Of a stretch of DNA of 64,000 nt, positions 38,746 to 46,320 are shown piece by piece. The first letter of the stretch is position 1. Each line of letters starts with the position of its first letter. Made by a program: the position numbers and the translations under genes. The notes beneath the pieces are model-generated. The model saw only the letters and a list, made by a program, of their open reading frames with translations. It did no database searches and was not told the DNA's origin. Location: positions 248,001-312,000 of the forward strand of contig NZ_CP089391.1 of NCBI RefSeq assembly GCF_027594865.1, given 5' to 3'. Origin of the DNA: Bradyrhizobium xenonodulans. Its GTDB lineage: Bacteria > Pseudomonadota > Alphaproteobacteria > Rhizobiales > Xanthobacteraceae.

Positions 38746-39963
38746 ATGGCCGACGACAAGCCTGAAGACGCAGGCAAGCCTCAAGACGCGGGCAAGCCTG
38801 AAGACTTGGGAATGGCCCCCGAGTCCGGCCGTGCCAAGCGCACCCCGCCCACCATCGATCTCGAGGCGACAGAAGTCTCCACCCAGCCGCAGGAGACGGC
38901 CGCCGAACCGGAGGCTCAGCCGGCGGCCGAGCAGGCCGCGCATGAGCAGGCTGCGGTCGAAGAGGCCAAGGTTGAAGAGGCCAAACCCGAGCCGCAGCCC
39001 GAGCCCGTCGAAGCGCAGGCTGCCGTCGCGTCGCCGCCAATTTCTCCCTGGGTCATCGCGCCGTTCTCTGGCGCCGTCGCAGCAGCCATCGTGATCGGAG
39101 TCGGCTGGATGCTGGGCTGGCCCGCGGTGCAGGCGCCGCCGGCCGCGCCGCAAGTGACGAGTGCGACGGTCGATGCGCTGAGCGGCCGCGTTGCCGCAGT
39201 CGAAGCGAAGGCCGCCAAGCCCGCAGCCGATCCGGCCATGGTGGCGCGGATCGACGCGCTGGAAAAATCCGTTGGCGCCTTGCGCGGCGACATCGCCAGT
39301 CTGCGCGCGCAGCCCGCGCCGCGCGATACCGCGGCATCTTCCGATCTCGCCAACCGGGTCGCGCAGCTCGAGCGCGCCAGCAAGTCCGAACGCGCCGAGC
39401 TCGCGCAGCAGGGCGAGAAGATCGCCGACGCCAGGACGATGGACGACAAGCCGCTGCGCCATGTGGTGGCGGCGTCTCTGCTCGACGTCGCCGTTCGCCA
39501 TGGCGATCCCTATCAGTCGCAGCTATCCGCGGCGCGCTCGCTCGCCGCCAAGGCCGAATTGTTGAAGCCGCTCGACACCTTTGCATCGTCAGGCATTCCG
39601 ACGCCGGTCGCGCTGAGCCGCGAGCTGCTCACCATCGTGCCGAAACTGGCACCGCCGCCGGAAACCCCAGCTGCGAATGCCGGCATCGTCGAGCGGCTCC
39701 AGGCGGGGGCGTCAAAGCTCGTCCGCATCGAGCGCACCGACGGGGTCGGCAACGATCGCGGCGCTATCGTCGCACGAGTGACGGCTTTCGCGCTTCGTAA
39801 CGATTTTACCGAGGCGCGGCGCGAGCTGAAGACCCTGCCCGAGGCCGATCGTGCGCCGGCGCAGGCCTGGCTCGACAAGGCCGATGCCCGCGACGCCGCG
39901 CTCGCGGCATCGCGCAAATTCGCCGACGATGCCATGGCGGATCTCGTTAAGCCCGCTCAATAA
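38746..39963 (+). CDS. Mitofilin/COG4223-like membrane protein
   Basis: A 405-residue inner-membrane protein. The first 100 residues are cytoplasmic, acidic and Ala/Glu/Pro-rich, beginning with three tandem copies of an 18-bp unit (K-P-E/Q-D-A/L-G). One membrane helix follows at about 105-125 (VIAPFSGAVAAAIVIGVGWMLGW), then a coiled-coil and helical periplasmic part ending in the conserved C-terminal region (VARVTAFALRNDFTEARRELKTLP). The order hemD, this gene, hemY is conserved in Alphaproteobacteria; homologues are related to mitochondrial Mic60, which shapes cristae and intracytoplasmic membranes. Specific function here is inferred from that family. Confidence 0.85.
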   Translation: MADDKPEDAGKPQDAGKPEDLGMAPESGRAKRTPPTIDLEATEVSTQPQETAAEPEAQPAAEQAAHEQAAVEEAKVEEAKPEPQPEPVEAQAAVASPPISPWVIAPFSGAVAAAIVIGVGWMLGWPAVQAPPAAPQVTSATVDALSGRVAAVEAKAAKPAADPAMVARIDALEKSVGALRGDIASLRAQPAPRDTAASSDLANRVAQLERASKSERAELAQQGEKIADARTMDDKPLRHVVAASLLDVAVRHGDPYQSQLSAARSLAAKAELLKPLDTFASSGIPTPVALSRELLTIVPKLAPPPETPAANAGIVERLQAGASKLVRIERTDGVGNDRGAIVARVTAFALRNDFTEARRELKTLPEADRAPAQAWLDKADARDAALAASRKFADDAMADLVKPAQ

Positions 39964-39999
39964 AGGTTCGCGCAACAATCAGCGCGTATAGGGATCGTC

Positions 40000-41784
40000 A
40001 TGCTTCGCATCGTCCTCTTCCTCGTTTTGATTGCGCTGGCGGCGGCCGGCGCGGCCTGGGTTGCCGACCAGCCCGGCGAAGTCGTGATGACCTGGGGCGG
40101 CTGGCGAGCCTCGCCGACCATTCCGGTGTTCGTGCTCCTTCTCGGCCTGTTTGCGGTGGCGATCGTTTTGCTCTGGAGCGCCCTGACCGCGACGTGGCGA
40201 CTGCCTGGGCGCATGCGCCGTCGTCGTCACGAGAAGCGTCACGCCCGTGGCCGCCACGCCATCACCCACGGCCTGCTCGCGATCGGTCATGGCGATACCG
40301 CGCTCGCCCGCCGGCACACGGAAGCGGCGCGCCGGCATGCGCCGAACGATCCGCTCGCGTTGCTGCTGCACGCGCAGTCGGCCCAGCTCGAAGGCAATCG
40401 TGACGAGGCCCAGCGTGTCTTCCGCGTCATGGCCGAGCGTGAGGATACGCGGCTGCTCGGCCTGCGCGGCCTGTTCATCGAGGCGCAGCGCGCCGACGAC
40501 GCGGTCGGCGCCGTGATGATCGCGGAGGAGGCGATCAAGCTATCGCCGTCCTCCACCTGGGCCTCGCATGCGGTGCTCGGCTTCCGCTGTGCGCGCGGCG
40601 ATTGGAGCGGTGCGCTGGCGATCCTCGATTCGAATCTGTCCGCGGGCCTGATCGACAAGGCGGCCTATCGCCGGCAGCGCGGCGTGCTGCTCACGGCGCG
40701 CGCGCTCGAATTGGCGACGATGGACCGCGACGTCGCGCGCGAGAGCGTGATGGAGGCGATCAAGCTGGCGCCGACCCTGGTGCCGGCCGCGGTGCTGGCC
40801 GCAAAGTTCGAAAGCGAGGCGCATCAGGTGCGCCGTGCCATGAAGCTGGTCGAAGCTGCGTGGCTCGCCAATCCGCATCCGGATCTTGCCGACGCCTATG
40901 CGCATGTGAAGCTCGGCGATTCTGCGCGGCAACGCTTGCAGCGGGTCGAGACGCTCGCGGCCAAGACGGCTGCCGACAAGCCCGGCCATGTCGAGGGCCA
41001 GCTCGCGATCGCGCGCGCCGCGATCGATGCCTCCGAGTTCGCCCGTGCGCGCGCGGTGCTGGCGCCTTACGTCAACGATCCGACCCAGCGCGTCGCGTTG
41101 CTGATGGCCGAGATCGAACGCACCGAGCATGGCGACGGCGGCCGCGCCCGGGCCTGGACCCTGCGCGCGGTGCGCGCCCGCCACGATCCGGTCTGGACCG
41201 CGGACGGCTATGTCAGCGACCGCTGGCGTCCGGTCTCCCCGGTCACCGGCCGCCTCGACGCCTTCCAGTGGCAGACGCCGGTCGCAAGTCTGCCTTCCGA
41301 CAAGGGGACCACGATCGAATCGTCGGCCTTCGAGGAAGCCATGCTGGCGGCGCCGCCGCCGAAGCGGGTGACCGCGGCCCCGAGCGAAGGTGTCGTGGAA
41401 CCGGTCGTGACGGCGCCCGCTCCGGTGCCGGCCGCACAGGACAATTCGCCTCCTGAGGCCAAAGAGACGGTCAAGGAAACCGCCGCGGAGACCGTCAAGG
41501 AAGAGCCGCCGGCTACACCCGCGGAGCCGGTCAAGCCGGGCCCGGAGGCGGCCGAATCATCGCCGGCGGCGGCAACGCCGGTGTTCCGGACCCGTGCCGA
41601 CCTCGGCAAGCCTGCTCCCGGCCCGATCCCGGCCGTCATCCCGATCGTCCGCGCGCCGGACGATCCCGGGATCGATGACGAGGGTCCGAGTGATGAATTT
41701 ACGGAACAAATCGGCACGTCCAAGGCCGATGCGAAGGCCCAGGCCGGCGGCTGGCGCGGATTCTGGTCCCGCTGGGGCGCGTGA
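40000..41784 (+). CDS. hemY: HemY-like membrane TPR protein
   Basis: A 594-residue protein. Two N-terminal membrane helices (about 3-22 and 43-64) enclose the HemY_N signature WVADQPGEVVMTWGGWRASPTIPVF. A long helical repeat (TPR-like) region spans about 85-420, and a low-complexity Pro/Ala/Glu tail from about 450 to the C-terminus. It is not the oxygen-dependent protoporphyrinogen oxidase also called HemY; proteins of this kind are linked to haem synthesis mainly by gene position. The gene follows the mitofilin-like gene by 36 bases, so hemD, mitofilin and hemY likely form one operon. Confidence 0.9.
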   Translation: MLRIVLFLVLIALAAAGAAWVADQPGEVVMTWGGWRASPTIPVFVLLLGLFAVAIVLLWSALTATWRLPGRMRRRRHEKRHARGRHAITHGLLAIGHGDTALARRHTEAARRHAPNDPLALLLHAQSAQLEGNRDEAQRVFRVMAEREDTRLLGLRGLFIEAQRADDAVGAVMIAEEAIKLSPSSTWASHAVLGFRCARGDWSGALAILDSNLSAGLIDKAAYRRQRGVLLTARALELATMDRDVARESVMEAIKLAPTLVPAAVLAAKFESEAHQVRRAMKLVEAAWLANPHPDLADAYAHVKLGDSARQRLQRVETLAAKTAADKPGHVEGQLAIARAAIDASEFARARAVLAPYVNDPTQRVALLMAEIERTEHGDGGRARAWTLRAVRARHDPVWTADGYVSDRWRPVSPVTGRLDAFQWQTPVASLPSDKGTTIESSAFEEAMLAAPPPKRVTAAPSEGVVEPVVTAPAPVPAAQDNSPPEAKETVKETAAETVKEEPPATPAEPVKPGPEAAESSPAAATPVFRTRADLGKPAPGPIPAVIPIVRAPDDPGIDDEGPSDEFTEQIGTSKADAKAQAGGWRGFWSRWGA

Positions 41785-41884
41785 GGCCCATTTCGCCTCC
41801 CGCTTGTTCTTGCCAATTCGGGCCATGCCCGATATCAGGAGCGCGCGTATCGGGACCGGCATTGCCCAAGTCCCGGCAGGGTTC

Positions 41885-41960
41885 GCCGCAATAGCTCAGT
41901 CGGTAGAGCACGTCATTCGTAATGACGGGGTCGGGGGTTCGAATCCCTCTTGCGGCACCA
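41885..41960 (+). tRNA. tRNA-Thr (anticodon CGT)
   Basis: A full cloverleaf can be folded. The acceptor GCCGCAA pairs with TTGCGGC, the D-arm is AGCTCAGTCGGTAGAGC, the anticodon loop is TTCGTAA (CGT), and the T-arm is GGGGGTTCGAATCCCTC. CCA is encoded at 41958-41960. Confidence 0.97.
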
Positions 41961-42051
41961 ACGCCCCCATTCGTCCGATCGTCATCTTGCCTAGTGAAGC
42001 CGGTGCGCGTTGCGCTTCGCGCTTGTGCCACTACGATGCGCCGCCGATGAA

Positions 42052-43725
42052 ATGCGCGTGACGGGGCAAGTGGTGGCGACGGAGAACAGGGTCGGGACGA
42101 CGAATCAGAGCGCTTGGCTGCGGATCTCCTTTCTCGTCATTCTCGCCGCAGGCATCACCGCCATCGTTGCCACGCGATCGCTCGAGGCCTCACGCCTGCA
42201 CAGCCGGCTGTCCGTTCCTCCGCTCTATGACGACGTCTCCTATTTCCTCGACGCCGTCAGGTGGATGAATGCTGCAAGCGAACAAAGCATCTTCGCCAGC
42301 GCGTGGAGCTTGTTGCATGACCACGCGCCATTCTCGACGCTGGTCGCGGTGATCGGCCTCGGGCTTTTTCCCGGCAGCTTCATCGGCCCCTATCTCGTCC
42401 ACGCGGTGATCGTCTTTGCATTCCTACTCGGAATCGTCTGGCTGGTCTGGCGCCGGCCTGTGCTCGAGATCGCGGCGTGTCTGATTGCGGTGCTGTGCGT
42501 GCCGGTGCTGTGGCATACGGTGACCGAAGCGCGTCCGGACCTGCCCTCGGGTCTTGCCATCGGCCTTGCCGCGGGCGCCATCGTTCACCGCAGCGTGCTC
42601 GATCGCAGTGCGCGTGCTCTGGCCGCTCTCGGCGTCGGCTGCGGGCTCGCCGTCAGCATCAAGCCGACTTCATTCTTTGCCGTGCTCGCCTTGTTCGGCG
42701 GCGCCTTTGCGATCCGGCTGTTCGTCGATTGCATCGAAGCCGGCGGATTGCGGATCTCGATTCGCAGAGCGGTCGGCGCGCTCCTGTGGTTCGTGCTGCC
42801 GTTGATCGCGACCACGGCCGCGCTGATCGGACCGGCCCTTGTCGAGACCGTCACCTACATCCTCACTGTGTTCGTCGGCCAGCGCGATCTCTGGACGACT
42901 GGCGAAAGTTTCTGGGCCGGATTGCTGCGCTTCTCAGTTGGCGGAGAGGGACAGTTCGGCCTGCACTACTGGTTCGCCATCGGGCTCGGCCTGATGCTGC
43001 TGCGTCTCGTGCTGGCGGCCGTTCACGGCAAAGCCGCGCTGCTGGATGCCGTCGTCCTGCTCGCCGCCGTGCTGATCGCCTATGCCATTCCGTCCGTCGC
43101 GGAGCTCAAGACCTATTATTTCGGCGCGATGTTCTATGGCGTCTTCATCGTTGCGATGGTCCTCAACGGCTGCACCAGCCTGGTGCTCATTGAGGCCCTC
43201 CTCACCCGCTTCGGTCTCGGGAGCGGTGTCCGCATCTACATGCTCACAGCCGTTCGGGTGCTGGCGCTTGCCCTCGTCGCCCAGCTGTTCGTCTGGCACG
43301 TCGTCATCGGCGAGATCAGCACGGCGACGCCGCTGAGCGCGCAGCAGCAGGAAAGCATTCGCCTTGCAACTGAGCGGCTCTGGTCGCTGCTGCGCGACAT
43401 CAAGCCGGAGAAGCCCGGCCCGCTCACTGTCGGCTTTTCGAGCCCTTATCCGGTGACGTCGGCGACGATCCAGCTCTATGCCGCGCAGGCGAAGACGAAT
43501 CTCGTCATTCGCAACGAGCTGTATCACCGGACCGCGCAGGCGACGGGCGATGCGCTGTTGCAGTCGGAGATCCTCGTGCTTTCGAGTTCGATCCCACACA
43601 CGCTGGTCGGGCCGCGCGTCGGCGACGAGCTCATCGCCCGCCTGAACACGGAAAAAGGCTTCTGCTCGATCGAAACCCAGACCTTTCCGGACGTGACGCT
43701 GCAGGTCTATCGCCGCGGGTGCTGA
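42052..43725 (+). CDS. Multi-spanning membrane protein, GT-C glycosyltransferase-like
   Basis: A 557-residue protein with about ten membrane helices and a soluble C-terminal domain of about 130 residues. The first periplasmic loop has PPLYDDVSYFLDAVRWM, with the adjacent aspartates of GT-C (ArnT/PMT-like) glycosyltransferases that use polyprenyl-phosphate sugars, and a following hydrophobic LVAVIGLGLFPGSFIGPYLVHAV. A role in cell-surface glycan or lipid modification is likely but the sugar and acceptor are unknown. ATG 42052 is a best guess; GTGs a few codons on are possible. Confidence 0.6.
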   Translation: MRVTGQVVATENRVGTTNQSAWLRISFLVILAAGITAIVATRSLEASRLHSRLSVPPLYDDVSYFLDAVRWMNAASEQSIFASAWSLLHDHAPFSTLVAVIGLGLFPGSFIGPYLVHAVIVFAFLLGIVWLVWRRPVLEIAACLIAVLCVPVLWHTVTEARPDLPSGLAIGLAAGAIVHRSVLDRSARALAALGVGCGLAVSIKPTSFFAVLALFGGAFAIRLFVDCIEAGGLRISIRRAVGALLWFVLPLIATTAALIGPALVETVTYILTVFVGQRDLWTTGESFWAGLLRFSVGGEGQFGLHYWFAIGLGLMLLRLVLAAVHGKAALLDAVVLLAAVLIAYAIPSVAELKTYYFGAMFYGVFIVAMVLNGCTSLVLIEALLTRFGLGSGVRIYMLTAVRVLALALVAQLFVWHVVIGEISTATPLSAQQQESIRLATERLWSLLRDIKPEKPGPLTVGFSSPYPVTSATIQLYAAQAKTNLVIRNELYHRTAQATGDALLQSEILVLSSSIPHTLVGPRVGDELIARLNTEKGFCSIETQTFPDVTLQVYRRGC

Positions 43726-43761
43726 TCGCGGCGTGGTGGGTTCGAATCGATCTGAGGTCCT

Positions 43762-43777
43762 TGTGAGGTTGATCACA
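43762..43777. promoter_or_regulatory. Perfect CRP-type site TGTGA-N6-TCACA
   Basis: TGTGAGGTTGATCACA matches the CRP/CAP consensus half-sites exactly, in the gap between the GT-C-like gene and a small secreted-protein gene, with its centre about 65 bp before the ATG at 43835. CRP/FNR-family regulators, including FixK, bind closely related palindromes, so the exact regulator is open. Confidence 0.6.
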
Positions 43778-43834
43778 TCAGCCGGGAGGCGACTCCCGTA
43801 TTGTCCCGGGTACGCAAACACGGGGAGATTTCAC

Positions 43835-44215
43835 ATGCGCAAGATCATTCTGGTTGCCGCCATGGTCGTGGCCTCCGCATCTGCCCATGCGGGCGACCGC
43901 AGCCTGTCGCTGTCTGGAATGGCCGGGCAGCCCGCCGCTTCGCAAGCCGCGACGACCGCCGTTCCCCCGACGCAAATCAGCGACGTCGCGCCGGCCGCGG
44001 AAGCTCCGAAATATGTCGACCGTCCGCCGGCAGTGTCGGCGCCTGCACCCGTTGCGGCGACGGCCCCTGCCGTCACCACGCCAACGACGGCCGCGGCGCC
44101 TGTCGCGACGACCAGGCCCGCCAAGACCGCAAGGGCGGAGAAGCCGAAGCGCAAGCGCGAATGGACCGAGCGCCGCATCATCGGCGAGCTGCATCGCCAC
44201 GGCATCTACTGGTAA
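43835..44215 (+). CDS. Small secreted Ala/Pro-rich protein with conserved C-terminal basic motif
   Basis: A 126-residue exported protein with a signal peptide (hydrophobic residues 4-17, AHA at 16-18). The middle is a low-complexity Ala/Pro/Val/Thr linker. The last 30 residues are strongly charged and end REWTERRIIGELHRHGIYW. I know of no characterised function. The last segment, with a folded-looking amphipathic stretch, is likely the functional part, held away from the membrane by the linker. The ATG at 43835 is preceded by a purine-rich GGGGAG; a perfect CRP-type site lies further upstream. It is convergent with the polysaccharide deacetylase gene. Confidence 0.7.
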   Translation: MRKIILVAAMVVASASAHAGDRSLSLSGMAGQPAASQAATTAVPPTQISDVAPAAEAPKYVDRPPAVSAPAPVAATAPAVTTPTTAAAPVATTRPAKTARAEKPKRKREWTERRIIGELHRHGIYW

Positions 44216-44240
44216 GCCGTTGCTTCCCTGCAAAAAGCAA

Positions 44241-44264
44241 ATGGCCGGGCGAAAGCCCGGCCAT
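44241..44264 (-). terminator. Hairpin terminator shared by convergent genes
   Basis: ATGGCCGGGC pairs with GCCCGGCCAT around GAAA, a 10-bp perfect stem. On the minus strand the stem is followed by TTTGCTTTTTG, so it best serves the deacetylase gene; it also closes the plus-strand gene ending at 44215. Confidence 0.8.
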
Positions 44265-44288
44265 GCGCGTATTGAAGCCGTCGACGTA

Positions 44289-45338
44289 TTACTGCGAGAC
44301 CGTCTGCACCACGCTACCGATCGGACGTGCGCTCGAGGTCGGCACTTTCAGGTCCTTCAGCAGCGCTTCGTCGTATTCCGGCAGCGTCTGGAAGGTCGTC
44401 TTGGCCTTCATCTGCACGATCTTGTAGCCGCCGGCCTTGAGCCGCGCGAGCAGCGCCGGCATGGCTTCGCCGGTGTGCTTCTGGAAGTCGTGCATCAGGA
44501 TGATGCCCTTGCCGAGCTTGTCGAGCCTGGTCATCACAGTCTCGACGATCTTCTCCGGCGTCGCGCCCTTCCTGAAGTCGAAGGAGTCGATGTCGGTCGA
44601 GAACATCGCGACGTTGCGGGTGCCGAAATAGCTCACCATCGCCGGATTGTGCTGAAGCTGCGGGAAGCGGAAGAACGGCGCCGGATTGGTGCCGAGCGCG
44701 AATCGCACTGCGCTGAAGCCCTTCTCGACCTCGTCCTTGACCTGTTGCTCCGTCATCTTCTTGCTGTTCAGATTGACATGCGACCAGGTGTGCGTGCCGA
44801 CCGTGTGGCCCTGGGCCAGCACCTGGCGCAGGATTTCCGGATGGTAGGTCGCGTGCTTGCCGACCGAGAAGAACAGGCCCTTGGTGCATTCATCCGCGAG
44901 CGCCTTCAGCACGGCGGGCGTGTTGACCGGCCACGGACCGTCGTCGAAGGTCAGCACGACCTCCTTCTCGGTGAGGAAGTCGAACTGCTTGAAGTGCTCG
45001 AAGCCGAAGCCCGGGCCACCTGTGGTGTCGATCTCGACCACGCGGGCAACGCCGAGCGCGTTCGGATTGGCGCAGGCCTGTTTCTGCTGCACCGGCATGG
45101 CCGGAGCGGGCGCAGGCGCCGGAGCGGGAGCCGCCGGCTTGGCCGCGATCGCAGCCGTGGTCTGGACGTCATCCTTGGCGGCGAGCTTCGCCGGTGCCGG
45201 CAACGGATCGGCGGCACGGGCGGCAACTGTCTTGGGAGCGCCCTGATCGGCGCGGGAGGAATAATAAAACCAACCGCCGGCGGCAATCACGACCGCGGCA
45301 ACTACACTGGCCAGCATCAGGCCCAACGCATTACGCAT
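44289..45338 (-). CDS. Polysaccharide deacetylase (NodB domain), membrane-anchored
   Basis: A 349-residue protein. An N-terminal signal anchor (about 5-25) is followed by a Pro/Ala linker (about 65-85) and a NodB-type carbohydrate esterase 4 domain. The catalytic motif is TFDDGPWPVNTP (D132 base, D133 metal) with metal ligands H183 and H187 in GTHTWSH. The later motifs FFRFPQLQ, STDIDSFDF and GIILMHDF are as in CE4 enzymes. It would remove acetyl groups from N-acetylglucosamine polymers such as peptidoglycan or exopolysaccharide. GGAAAGAG precedes the ATG at 45338. Substrate not determined. Confidence 0.9.
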   Translation of the reverse strand: MRNALGLMLASVVAAVVIAAGGWFYYSSRADQGAPKTVAARAADPLPAPAKLAAKDDVQTTAAIAAKPAAPAPAPAPAPAMPVQQKQACANPNALGVARVVEIDTTGGPGFGFEHFKQFDFLTEKEVVLTFDDGPWPVNTPAVLKALADECTKGLFFSVGKHATYHPEILRQVLAQGHTVGTHTWSHVNLNSKKMTEQQVKDEVEKGFSAVRFALGTNPAPFFRFPQLQHNPAMVSYFGTRNVAMFSTDIDSFDFRKGATPEKIVETVMTRLDKLGKGIILMHDFQKHTGEAMPALLARLKAGGYKIVQMKAKTTFQTLPEYDEALLKDLKVPTSSARPIGSVVQTVSQ

Positions 45339-45468
45339 CGCTACTCTTTCCAATTACGCAACCAAACCTGCGGAATTTCCCGCGCGACGAGCCATTAATG
45401 CGAAGGAACAGTTAACGTGACACCAACGCGACGGCGGTTGCGGAGGAATTTCAGCGATCTGCGCCAAA

Positions 45469-45482
45469 GTGACCGAGGTCAC
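45469..45482. promoter_or_regulatory. CRP-like palindrome 1 (GTGA-N6-TCAC)
   Basis: GTGACCGAGGTCAC is a perfect palindrome of the CRP/FNR class, lying 110 bp before the ATG at 45593 and about 130 bp from the divergent deacetylase start. It pairs with a second site 30 bp away. Confidence 0.45.
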
Positions 45483-45498
45483 AGAGGGCGGGCCGCCC

Positions 45499-45512
45499 GT
45501 GACCATCATCAC
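45499..45512. promoter_or_regulatory. CRP-like palindrome 2 (GTGA-N6-TCAC)
   Basis: GTGACCATCATCAC has the same half-sites as palindrome 1, with centres 30 bp (about three helical turns) apart, so both would lie on one face of the DNA. It sits about 80 bp before the small Cys-rich protein gene. Confidence 0.5.
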
Positions 45513-45592
45513 AGTGGAAACTGTTTTGCTGGAGCATCGTAGTTCCCATCAACAACGGGCCCCGCTTCCAGCGGCGCCAATGGGAGCTTCAA

Positions 45593-45901
45593 ATGACCAC
45601 CTCGCTGACCACCAAGTCTCTGACCAGCAAGATCCGCGACACCAGCCTGGCGCTGGGCTTTGCCGCCATCGTCTCGATCGTTTCGACGACCTCGAGCTTC
45701 GCCTTCTCGGCCGAGGCGCAGCAGCAGTGCACCGGCGATGCCTTCCGCCTGTGCTCGGCGGAGATTCCCAACATCCCGAAGATCACGGCGTGCATGATGA
45801 AGCATCGGTCGGATCTCAGCGCCGGCTGCCGCGCGGTGATGGACAAGGACCTCGCCAAGGGCGCCTCCCGCAAGGTCGCTGACGCGCAGGACAGTCAGTA
45901 A
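45593..45901 (+). CDS. Small exported four-cysteine protein (cysteine-rich repeat type)
   Basis: A 102-residue protein with an N-terminal signal peptide (hydrophobic stretch about 18-32 before FAFSAEAQQQ). The mature part has the pattern C-x7-C-x12-C-x11-C: CTGDAFRLC, then KITACMMKHRSDLSAGC. It matches the Cys-rich repeat family related to GLG1, and has the same cysteine spacing as the product at 46064. Function unknown; the cysteines should form two disulfides in the periplasm. GGGAGC precedes the ATG. CRP-like sites upstream suggest control by cyclic nucleotide or redox-responsive regulators. Confidence 0.8.
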   Translation: MTTSLTTKSLTSKIRDTSLALGFAAIVSIVSTTSSFAFSAEAQQQCTGDAFRLCSAEIPNIPKITACMMKHRSDLSAGCRAVMDKDLAKGASRKVADAQDSQ

Positions 45902-45941
45902 GCGCAACGATCGTTGCGTCGGTTAGCTCCCCGCGCGATGT

Positions 45942-45962
45942 GCCCCGGCGTCAAGCCGGGGC
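45942..45962 (+). terminator. GC-rich hairpin between the two cysteine-rich genes
   Basis: GCCCCGGC and GCCGGGGC pair around GTCAA, without a T-run. A separate 16-bp palindrome CGCAACGATCGTTGCG lies at 45903-45918 just after the upstream stop codon. Either may act as a transcript end. Confidence 0.4.
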
Positions 45963-46063
45963 GACGCGGCGGCGCCATGCAGCCTGTCGATAAAGCCGTT
46001 GCGGCTGAGGGATCGTCGCACTAGCTTCGCCCGCACATTCTTCCGGGTAAGAGGCATTACGCG

Positions 46064-46279
46064 ATGACCAGATTTCTTTTCATTCTTCCTTTGCTCCTGT
46101 GCGCATCGGCCGCGTCCGCGCAACAGCAGCCTGGCCACGATGCCTGTGCGCGCGATGTCACGCGCTTCTGCCGCGCCGTGATGAACAATGGCGATGGCGC
46201 CGTGCTCGCCTGCCTGAAGCAGAACCGCGCGCGGCTGAGCAAGGGCTGCGACAAGGTGCTGACGGACCACGGGCAATAA
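46064..46279 (+). CDS. Small exported four-cysteine protein, paralogue of the upstream gene
   Basis: A 71-residue protein with a signal peptide (hydrophobic residues 4-17, cleavage near ASAQ). The mature part has C-x7-C-x13-C-x11-C: CARDVTRFC, then AVLACLKQNRARLSKGC, clearly related to the 45593 product. Only about 50 residues remain after export. Function is not known. It lies 162 bp after its paralogue on the same strand, which suggests an old tandem duplication with divergence of the sequence outside the cysteine frame. Confidence 0.8.
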   Translation: MTRFLFILPLLLCASAASAQQQPGHDACARDVTRFCRAVMNNGDGAVLACLKQNRARLSKGCDKVLTDHGQ

Positions 46280-46287
46280 TGATTCCG

Positions 46288-46317
46288 TAGCCGGGATGGA
46301 GCGAAGCGTAATCCGGT
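46288..46317. repeat. Short dispersed repeat unit (GGAGCGAAGCGTAATCCGG type)
   Basis: The sequence around GGATGGAGCGAAGCGTAATCCGG carries CCGGGAT and ATCCGG ends forming a small hairpin. It is a half-element of a repeat seen many times in Bradyrhizobium intergenic regions. Confidence 0.5.
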
Positions 46318-46320
46318 AAG

